This document shows, in pieces, positions 1 through 6,393 of a stretch of DNA of 38,675 bases. The DNA is taken from contig JASLQF010000040.1 in the NCBI GenBank assembly GCA_030744625.1, forward strand, positions 1-38,675, in the 5' to 3' direction. The stretch comes from Rhodospirillales bacterium. Its GTDB lineage: Bacteria > Pseudomonadota > Alphaproteobacteria > Rhodospirillales > JASLQF01. How positions within the stretch are numbered: the stretch's first letter is position 1; every line of letters begins with the position of its first letter. The translations under genes were made by a program, and so were the position numbers. Under the pieces are notes generated by a model. It did not search any database. It worked only from the letters and a program-made list of their open reading frames with translations, and was not told the DNA's origin.

Positions 1-931
1 GGCCGGGCGGCATTTCGATGCGGCGCCCGGTGAGGGTGCTGACCTCGTCCTCGGTGAGCTGATCGGTGCGCTTGAGCATGATCTCGTCGGCCGGGTCGTT
101 CGGTTTGAGCAGGTTCTGGCGGAACTTGGCGATCTCGGGCGGCTCGGATTCCTCCGCCTTCGACGCCGCCTTGTCCTGGGAAGCGGCGCCGTCCTTCGAC
201 GGGTCGCCGTCCTTGCCGGCGGGCGCGTCGCCGTCGGCGGATGCCATCAGGTCGTCCGGCTTCGATTTTCCGGGATCCGAATTGTTGAGCGAATCGAGGT
301 ACCTGCGGTCGAGCTTCTCCAACTCCTCGAAGACCTTGCGGTCGAGTTCGTCAAGCATGTCGCCAAGCCCTTCCCCGACGACGCCGACGGCCTCGCCGAC
401 TTCCTTGAGGTACGCCTCCGGGTCTTTCAGGAACTTCTCTTTCTGCTGTGCATAGATGTCCCAGAAATCCTTGTCTTCGGCGTCCTTGGTCGGCGCCCCG
501 GCGAGGACGCTCCAGAAACCGCCCATCACGTCCTGGAGCTGGGACGGCGTATAGGTGTCCGAGGGCAGGTCGAGATCACCGAATACCGTATTGTGATACT
601 CGACGGTTTGATCCGAACGTACGCGTATATCGCCTTCTTTTTTGAAATTCTGCCGCCGGGTATCCAAATCGGCCTTTGCTATGTCCCGGCTGATCCCGGC
701 CATATCCTCCTTTGAAAATTTCTTTCCCCGGCTGTCCAGCGCTGCCTGTTGCAGGCGGCCGTTGGCGATCACCGAGGCAAACCCCCTTCCGGCGGCGACA
801 TCGCCGGCCAGTTCCGCGTACCTGTCGTGCTTGGCCATCACCTTCCAATAGCCATCCACGTCGCCTTGCTCCAGGAGCTTGGCGCCGCGCTCCAGCGCGG
901 CCTGCGAATCAGTCTTTGCTTTCCGTTCCAT
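1..931 (-). CDS. Large acidic protein of unknown function (partial, C-terminus beyond left edge)
   Basis: The frame stays open from an ATG at 931 to the left edge, 310 codons without a stop, with the G/C-rich third positions typical of this genome. A Shine-Dalgarno-like AAGAAGG lies about 7 bases before the ATG. I do not recognise the family with certainty. The first 100 residues are charged and helical (starting MERKAKTD, with ERGAKLLEQGDVDGYWKVMA). Residues about 200-260 form a low-complexity linker rich in Asp, Lys, Ala and Ser (AGKDGDPSKDGAASQDKAAS), and an acidic segment follows. There is no signal peptide or membrane segment in the visible part. The start lies inside the end of the upstream exported-protein gene (23-base overlap), so the two are probably translated together. 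The layout, with a helical N-terminal region, a linker and more protein beyond, recalls polymorphic toxins or large secreted proteins, but no toxin domain is visible here. Confidence 0.7.
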   Translation of the reverse strand, partial: MERKAKTDSQAALERGAKLLEQGDVDGYWKVMAKHDRYAELAGDVAAGRGFASVIANGRLQQAALDSRGKKFSKEDMAGISRDIAKADLDTRRQNFKKEGDIRVRSDQTVEYHNTVFGDLDLPSDTYTPSQLQDVMGGFWSVLAGAPTKDAEDKDFWDIYAQQKEKFLKDPEAYLKEVGEAVGVVGEGLGDMLDELDRKVFEELEKLDRRYLDSLNNSDPGKSKPDDLMASADGDAPAGKDGDPSKDGAASQDKAASKAEESEPPEIAKFRQNLLKPNDPADEIMLKRTDQLTEDEVSTLTGRRIEMPPG

Positions 932-1640
932 GGTAAACCTTCTTTTCACAGTAGTTGTAGGTGAGAGGGATATTTGCGTCGGGCACGTGGAAGCCGCAGA
1001 TCACTTCGTAGACCCCGGCGATGATCAGGCCGGCGCGACCGAGGTGGGGTTTCGAGAAGCGAATTTCGAAAGCGACATTATCGATGAGGGGAAACCAACC
1101 CTCGCAGTGAGGGCTCGGCACCGTTCCGTCCTTGCTGCACTTGAAGGCGATCTTTTTCTCACCGTCGATTTGGACGAGAATTTCATCGTCGTTGAAAGTT
1201 GCCCTGCATACCCGGAAGTCAAGGCGTTTTCCCCGGCATTCCTCGAGGTATCGCGGCTCGAAATACTCCTCGTCCAACCCGATCCCGTACTTGATGCCCC
1301 GTAGGCTGAAGTGGACGATTTGGCGGTAACCGGAACGATAGTCCTTGTGCAGGGGCGCGGTTTCCTTGCTGTAGGGCGCGATGCCGGGCAGGCTGCCCTC
1401 CATCAGCAAAGGGTTCCCCGGCTCCGGTATCCGTGGGGCCCACTGTTTCTTGAGGTAGAGATAGGCTTTGGGAATGCGGAAACGGTGGCCCATGAGGACG
1501 TGTTCCACCGGCTCCAGGCTGGAAGTGCGGGGGTATCCCCAGCGACCTTTTTCATCGGGCACGACCGGACTGCTGGATTGCGTGGCGACCACCAGCACGG
1601 CGAGGACGATGGGCCTGATAAATATCCACGTTAAGGTCAT
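909..1640 (-). CDS. Small exported protein of unknown function, coupled to the downstream large protein
   Basis: This reads as 243 residues from the ATG at 1640, preceded by AGGAAG about 6 bases upstream. An upstream in-frame ATG at 1682 has no such site. The N-terminus (MTLTWIFIRPIVLAVLVVATQ) looks like an uncleaved anchor or a signal peptide, with Ser-rich sequence after it, so the rest should be periplasmic. The mature part has several cysteines (ECRGK, VCRA, KCSKD, HCEGW, ICGFH, YCEKK) that could form disulfides. It also has a GHRFRIPKAYL segment and a late GRAGLIIAGVYEVICGF helix. That arrangement resembles exported immunity-type proteins found beside type VI or polymorphic toxins, but I see no family signature strong enough to name. 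The last 23 bases overlap the start of the next gene. An AT-rich stretch upstream (1683-1745) probably carries the promoter. Confidence 0.7.
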   Translation of the reverse strand: MTLTWIFIRPIVLAVLVVATQSSSPVVPDEKGRWGYPRTSSLEPVEHVLMGHRFRIPKAYLYLKKQWAPRIPEPGNPLLMEGSLPGIAPYSKETAPLHKDYRSGYRQIVHFSLRGIKYGIGLDEEYFEPRYLEECRGKRLDFRVCRATFNDDEILVQIDGEKKIAFKCSKDGTVPSPHCEGWFPLIDNVAFEIRFSKPHLGRAGLIIAGVYEVICGFHVPDANIPLTYNYCEKKVYHGTESKD

Positions 1641-1721
1641 GGCCGCTTCCTGAACACGATCCCGCGAATCTTCGATCCACAACTTGTATACGAATTTAAC
1701 AGAGTTGTCGACTAATATTTC

Positions 1722-1727
1722 ATTATA
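1722..1727 (-). promoter_or_regulatory. Candidate -10 box for the left-edge gene pair
   Basis: Read on the minus strand, a perfect TATAAT lies in an AT-rich 60-base stretch, about 82 bases before the start at 1640. The hexamer at the expected -35 distance (CGGAGT) is poor, so this may need an activator or may be chance. Confidence 0.35.
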
Positions 1728-1747
1728 CCATGCTAATTACGTAAACT

Positions 1748-1766
1748 CCGCGCGTATAAAACGCGG
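1748..1766 (-). terminator. Weak hairpin after the TPR gene
   Basis: CCGCG (1748-1752) pairs with CGCGG (1762-1766) across a 9-base loop, 21 bases past the stop of the TPR/OGT gene. No clear U-tract follows on the minus strand, so terminator function is doubtful. Confidence 0.25.
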
Positions 1767-1787
1767 GGCGGGCGCGACGGACTTCGA

Positions 1788-4082
1788 TCACCCGGACCCC
1801 GCCCCACACGCCTCTTTCAGGAAATCCTCGAGATCGCGCAGGGGGCGGGTGTCTTCGTATACCTTGGATTTGCCCTGCCTGGTAAGGGCGGCGATGTGGC
1901 CGCGCCAGGCGGCGTCGGTGGCCAGGCGGGCCGCGATGGCGACGTAGTCGTCGGTATCGGCGGCGGTGGTCTCCTCGATCCCCATCATGGCCAGGATGGC
2001 GGCGCTGACCCGGCTGCGCATGAGGGGACCGGGCAGGGTGACCACGGGCTTGTCCATGGCCACCGCGTCGAAGGTGGTGTTGCCGCCGGACCACGAGACG
2101 CTGTCGAGGACCACGTCGGCCATGCGGTTGAGGCCCAGGAACTCGGCCTGGCCGAGGCGTGGCACGATCTGGCAATAGTCATCGGCGTCGAGGCCGTGGG
2201 CAGCGAAGGCGCCGGCCAGGCGCCGGCGGAAGCGCTCGGTCAGCTCCGGTATGCCGTGGGCGATGAACCAGAAGCGGCAGGCGCCCACCCGCGCCGCGAT
2301 CTCCGGGTAAATCCGGTCGTGGCGGGGCAGCAGCTTGAACAGGCTCTGGGCGCACAGGAAGACGGGCGCGCCATCGGCGGGTGGGCTCACGCCGGGCGGC
2401 GCGGCGGCAGAGAGACGCGGCGCGCGGTAGCAAAGGCCGAGCCCGGCCAGCTTGACCAGCTTCTCCGAGTAGTGGGCCTCGGCGCCTTCCGGCTCCAGCA
2501 ACGCGCCGCTCAGGAAATAGTCGACGTTGGCCAGGCCCGTGGTCACCGGATGCCCGAAGGCCACGCACTGCACCGGCGCCAAGTGTAAGGCGGCGAGCAC
2601 CTGCACCCTCGGGTCCATGCCGATGTCGGTGTAGACGAGGGCGTCGAGGCAGTGCTCGCCGATGGCCTCCATGAGCGCGCCGCCGCAGGCCGGGTGGTGG
2701 AGGAAGGTGTCGGCCGAGGCCCGGATCGCCTCGGTCTCGGCGTCGACCTTGTTGCCGACGTAAAAAGCGTGCACCTCGAAGGCGTCGCGGTCGAGGTCGA
2801 TGACCCAGGGGGCGAACAGCTTGGCTACCGTATGTTCGCGGAAGTGCGACGACAGGAAGCCGATCCTCACCTTGTCGCCGGGGGCGATGGGGCGCTTCTC
2901 CAGGGGCTTGGCGAATCGCGGATAGGCGGCGGCGGCGATGCGCCCGAGCAGTCCGCCGTACAGGGTCTGCGCCTCCAGGTCGTCCTCGCCCTGGTAATGA
3001 AGATAGAAGTTGGTGGCACCGAAGGCGGCGCGCTTGGCGGCGTCGATCTCTTGGACCGTGTCCAGTCCGACACCGGCACAGAGACCCCTCAGACCGGCCA
3101 TCCAGCGCTCCCGCCAACGCCCCACGTCGTCTTCGGAATCATAGAGGATGGGGAGGGTCAGGGCCGCCCCCCAGCGCGCCCGCAAGTTATTGGGATCGAG
3201 GCCGAGGGCACGCTCGTAAGCTTCGACGGCGGCCTCCGCCGAGCCCTGCTCGGCGAGCACGTTGCCCAGGTTGACGTGGGCGTCGCCATGGGCGGCATCG
3301 ATGGCGAGGGCGCGCCGGTGGCAGGCGATGGCGCCCTCCAGGTCCCCCTGGTCCTGCAAGGCCAAGCCCAGGTTGCTGTGCAGCGGCGCGCCGTGCGCAT
3401 CGAGGGCGACGGCGCGGCGCAAGGCGGCCACCGCGCCGTCGGCGTCGAGGCGCTCGCGCAACGCGTTGCCGAGATTGTTGAAGGCCTCGGCATAGTCCGG
3501 GTTGGCCTCGGTGGCGCGCCGCAAGCAGGTGATGGCCTCGTCCAGTTGCCCGGCGCCCCGGAGCGCGTTGCCGAGGTTGTTGTGGGCCTCGGCGTAATCG
3601 GGATTGAGCTCAACGGCGCGCCGGTAGCTGGCGATGGCGGCGGCCGGTTCGCCCCGCTCGAGCAAGGCGTTGCCGAGGTTGTAGTGGACGTCGGCGGCGG
3701 CGGGGTCGAGCTCGAGGGCGCGGCGGTAGCACGCCACGGCGTCATCGGCGAGGCCGAGGGCCGTCTTGGCGACGCCGAGCGCGCCCACGTATGCGGCGTT
3801 GGCGGGGGCCAGCTCGACGGCCCGGCCCATGAACTCGGCGGCGCGCTCGGCACGCCCCGTCTGGTAGGCGGCGGCGCCCATGTAGAACAAAGCGTCGGCG
3901 TTGTCGGGATGGGCGGCCAGCACCTCGCCGTACAGCCGCTCGGCCTCGTCGAGGCGCCCCGCCTGGTGGTGGGCCAGGGCCTGTTGCATCTCGGCGGCGG
4001 CGGCTGTGGCGGCGGTGGCGGCGGCCTCGGGCCTGGGGCTCCCCGCCGATTTCTTGCGGCGCCGCCGCGTCTTCTTGCCCAT
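1788..4082 (-). CDS. TPR protein with SPINDLY/OGT-type O-GlcNAc transferase domain
   Basis: The 764-residue protein has three parts. A basic N-terminus (MGKKTRRRRKK) and an Ala-rich stretch come first. About eight tandem TPR repeats follow, roughly residues 30-310, with repeated NPDYAEAHNNLGNAL-type units. The C-terminal half (about 400-750) matches bacterial SPINDLY-family glycosyltransferases: IGFLSSHFREHTV, VAFGHPVTTGLANVDYFLS, and the GT-B nucleotide-sugar segment SWSGGNTTFDAVAM followed by KPVVTLPGPLMRSRVSAAIL. The family transfers a sugar, typically GlcNAc, from a nucleotide donor to Ser/Thr of proteins recognised by the TPR superhelix. The acceptor here is unknown, and no flagellin or surface protein gene lies nearby. 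It should be cytoplasmic. GGGGGA precedes the ATG. It lies 47 bases after holC in the same direction, so it may be the tail of the pepA-holC transcript. Confidence 0.9.
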   Translation of the reverse strand: MGKKTRRRRKKSAGSPRPEAAATAATAAAAEMQQALAHHQAGRLDEAERLYGEVLAAHPDNADALFYMGAAAYQTGRAERAAEFMGRAVELAPANAAYVGALGVAKTALGLADDAVACYRRALELDPAAADVHYNLGNALLERGEPAAAIASYRRAVELNPDYAEAHNNLGNALRGAGQLDEAITCLRRATEANPDYAEAFNNLGNALRERLDADGAVAALRRAVALDAHGAPLHSNLGLALQDQGDLEGAIACHRRALAIDAAHGDAHVNLGNVLAEQGSAEAAVEAYERALGLDPNNLRARWGAALTLPILYDSEDDVGRWRERWMAGLRGLCAGVGLDTVQEIDAAKRAAFGATNFYLHYQGEDDLEAQTLYGGLLGRIAAAAYPRFAKPLEKRPIAPGDKVRIGFLSSHFREHTVAKLFAPWVIDLDRDAFEVHAFYVGNKVDAETEAIRASADTFLHHPACGGALMEAIGEHCLDALVYTDIGMDPRVQVLAALHLAPVQCVAFGHPVTTGLANVDYFLSGALLEPEGAEAHYSEKLVKLAGLGLCYRAPRLSAAAPPGVSPPADGAPVFLCAQSLFKLLPRHDRIYPEIAARVGACRFWFIAHGIPELTERFRRRLAGAFAAHGLDADDYCQIVPRLGQAEFLGLNRMADVVLDSVSWSGGNTTFDAVAMDKPVVTLPGPLMRSRVSAAILAMMGIEETTAADTDDYVAIAARLATDAAWRGHIAALTRQGKSKVYEDTRPLRDLEDFLKEACGAGSG

Positions 4083-4129
4083 GACGATTCCCCCTGGTGG
4101 CCGACGGTGGCGCCAACCGCCTAGACGGG

Positions 4130-4594
4130 CTACTCCTTAGCCGCCGCGTCCTGGCGCTCCCAGCCGCCACGGTCGGTCTGTTGCCAGTAGGTCAGGTCGT
4201 GGCCGGCGTCGGCGTACGCCTTCCAGTGGCGGCGCGCCGCCGCCACGGCGTCCGCGTCGTTGCCGTCGAAAAGCTCGAAGCAGCGCTCGCACTCGGCCAT
4301 GCGCGCCGACTGGGCGCCGTCGACCAGGAACAGGTAGGTGGCGCCGTTGGGGTTCTCGTCGTCCGCCGTCAGCCACACCGGCTGCTCGGCGGCGTTGCCG
4401 TCCTTGGCCGAGCCGTGCGGCAGCCAGGAGCCCTGTTCATAGGTCCACAGCACGTTGACCAGCGCCTCGACCCTTTCCTCGGAGCCCGCCATCACCACCG
4501 CCCGCTTGCCCGCTTCCAGGGTCTTCTCGAGCAAGCGTGGCAAGGCGGTCTCGAGGGGCCAATGGACCAGGTGATAGAAGGCGATGTCGGTCAC
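4130..4594 (-). CDS. holC: DNA polymerase III chi subunit
   Basis: The 154-residue protein starts MTDIAFYHL and has the chi-subunit pattern: LEKTLEAGKRAVV, then ERVEALVNVLWTY, HGSAKDG, and QPVWLTADDENPNGATYLFLVDG. Chi is a small clamp-loader accessory protein that binds psi and the single-strand binding protein during replication. In alphaproteobacteria holC usually follows pepA, as here with a 52-base gap, and the pair is probably one transcript. The length is normal for the family. Confidence 0.93.
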   Translation of the reverse strand: MTDIAFYHLVHWPLETALPRLLEKTLEAGKRAVVMAGSEERVEALVNVLWTYEQGSWLPHGSAKDGNAAEQPVWLTADDENPNGATYLFLVDGAQSARMAECERCFELFDGNDADAVAAARRHWKAYADAGHDLTYWQQTDRGGWERQDAAAKE

Positions 4595-4631
4595 GGCTGG
4601 CCTGGGACACGCCGGGCGCGGGGGGCGCGGG

Positions 4632-4647
4632 GGGCGCCGGGGCGCCC
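4632..4647 (-). repeat. GC hairpin between pepA and holC
   Basis: GGGCGCC (4632-4638) and GGCGCCC (4641-4647) form a short perfect inverted repeat touching the pepA stop codon. It sits in a run of repeated GGGCGCGG words (4615-4640). It may modulate readthrough into holC. There is no U-tract. Confidence 0.35.
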
Positions 4648-6146
4648 TATTTCCCCTCGTAGTAATCGGCGACCAGGCGGTCGAGCAGGCGCACGCCGAA
4701 TGCGGTGCCGCCCTTGGGCACGGTCGGCTTGTCCGCCTTCGACCAGGTGACGCCGGCGATGTCGAGGTGGGCCCACGGGGTCTTGCCGACGAAGCGCTGC
4801 AGGAGCTGGGCGGCGGTGATGCTGCCGCCGCCGCGGTTGCCGACGTTCTTCATGTCGGCGGCCTCGGACCTGATCTGCTTGTCGAATTCCTCGCCCATGG
4901 GCAGGCGCCACAACCGTTCGTGCACGGCGGCGCCGGCCGCGCTCAACCGCTTGCACAGCCGGTCGTCGTTGGAGAACAGCCCCGCCATCTCGTTGCCCAG
5001 CGAGATGATGATGGCGCCGGTAAGGGTGGCCAGATCGATCATGATTTTGGGATCGAAGCGCTCCTTGCAGTACCACAGCGCATCGGCCAGGACCAAGCGC
5101 CCCTCGGCGTCGGTGTTGATGACCTCGATGGTCTGGCCCGACATGGTGGTGACGATGTCGCCGGGGCGCTGCGCCGTGGCCGAGGGCATGTTTTCCACCA
5201 GGCCGACGACGCCGACCGCGTCGACGCGCGCCTTGCGCCCGGCCAGCGCCTTCATGAGGCCGATGACGACGCCGGCGCCGCCCATGTCCCACTTCATGTC
5301 CTCCATGCCGCCCGACGGCTTGATCGAGATGCCGCCGGTATCGAAGGTCACGCCCTTGCCGACGAAGGCGATCGGTTTCTTGCCTTTGGCGCGTTTGCCG
5401 CCGTTCCAGCGCATGACCACCAGCCGGGGCTCCCGCGCGCTGCCCTGGGCGACGCCAAGCAGCGCCCCCATTCCGAGGCGCTTCATCTCGCGCACCCCCA
5501 GCACCTCGACCTTGACGCCGAGGCGGGTCAGCTTGCGGGCTTCGGCGGCGAGGGATTCGGGATAGATCACGTTGGCCGGCTCGGACACCAGGTCGCGGGT
5601 GAGAAACACCCCGTCGGCCACCTTGGCGGCGACGGCATACGCGGCGCGCGCCCGCCCGGCGCCTTGGCAACGGAGCCTGAGGGTCTTGAGGGTGGGCTTC
5701 TTGTCGCGTCCTTCCTTGGTGCGGTATTTGTCGAAGCGGTAAGAACGCAAGCGCGCCCCCAGCGCCATCTCGGCGGCCATTTCCGAGGGCTTGAGCTTGC
5801 ACTTGTCGATGGCGTCGACGGCGACGCTTACCGTGGAATGGCCCTTGGCGCCGAGCGCCGCGTAAATCCGGCCGCCGATGTTCTGCAGGCGCAGCGCGTC
5901 GAGATCGGCCGCCTTGCCCAGGCCCACCAAGAAGACCCGGTCGGCCTTGACGCCGGACGGCGCCAGCAGGGTCAGGCTTTCGTCCTTCTTGCCCTTGAAG
6001 CGGCTCGCCTTGACGGCGCGGGTGAGGCCGCCCTTGAGCATCTTGTCCAGTGCCTTGGCGCTCGGCGTCAGCTTGCGCCCCTCGAGGGCGCCCACCACCA
6101 GGGCGCCGCCATCCGGCGGGGCCGGGCTCGCGAAGACGATCTTCAT
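4647..6146 (-). CDS. pepA: Leucyl aminopeptidase (cytosol aminopeptidase, M17)
   Basis: The 499-residue protein starts MKIVFASPAPPDGG, with GAGG-like sequence before the ATG. The M17 metal-binding core is intact: FVGKGVTFDTGGISIKP supplies Lys and Asp, MKWDMGGAGVV supplies Asp, and NTDAEGRLVLADAL supplies Asp, Glu and the catalytic Arg. The N-terminal half is the regulatory domain, and the C-terminal half is the hexamer-forming dizinc peptidase. It removes N-terminal residues, preferentially leucine, from peptides in the cytoplasm. Some PepA homologues also bind DNA, but nothing here tests that. It is the first gene of the pepA-holC pair. Confidence 0.96.
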   Translation of the reverse strand: MKIVFASPAPPDGGALVVGALEGRKLTPSAKALDKMLKGGLTRAVKASRFKGKKDESLTLLAPSGVKADRVFLVGLGKAADLDALRLQNIGGRIYAALGAKGHSTVSVAVDAIDKCKLKPSEMAAEMALGARLRSYRFDKYRTKEGRDKKPTLKTLRLRCQGAGRARAAYAVAAKVADGVFLTRDLVSEPANVIYPESLAAEARKLTRLGVKVEVLGVREMKRLGMGALLGVAQGSAREPRLVVMRWNGGKRAKGKKPIAFVGKGVTFDTGGISIKPSGGMEDMKWDMGGAGVVIGLMKALAGRKARVDAVGVVGLVENMPSATAQRPGDIVTTMSGQTIEVINTDAEGRLVLADALWYCKERFDPKIMIDLATLTGAIIISLGNEMAGLFSNDDRLCKRLSAAGAAVHERLWRLPMGEEFDKQIRSEAADMKNVGNRGGGSITAAQLLQRFVGKTPWAHLDIAGVTWSKADKPTVPKGGTAFGVRLLDRLVADYYEGK

Positions 6147-6393
6147 GGATACCTCATCCCTTGTCCCTTGTCGTGAACGGCGCCAATCGGCCGATGGCGA
6201 TGGCGCAGAATGTAACGATACCGGCGGCGAAGGAAAGCGTTTGTTGGCGGATGACGGGCCGCTGGTGGCGGTGGCGGGAACTAGCTCATGGACTCATCAA
6301 ATGAGCGTTTTGAATGTCAGTGTCCGCTTACAGGCCGAGATCGGCCATCCGAAACGAACTCGGTGAATGACCGGAAATGCCCCAAAGCGAACC
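6147..6393. other. Intergenic segment at the left border of the low-G+C island
   Basis: I find no gene here. The region holds the pepA upstream sequence and a short hairpin (GGCCGA 6333-6338 with TCGGCC 6341-6346). Around 6318-6391 it looks like degenerate repeat-type sequence (motifs such as TGTCCGCTTAC) of a kind often seen between proteobacterial genes. The divergent lptF/lptG genes commonly found beside pepA are absent, consistent with insertion or rearrangement here. Confidence 0.4.

Noticed and set aside
66..851. Several short plus-strand frames in the first kilobase
   Set aside because: They are Ser/Arg-rich shadows of the continuous minus-strand gene 1-931, which has consistent codon use and a ribosome-binding site.
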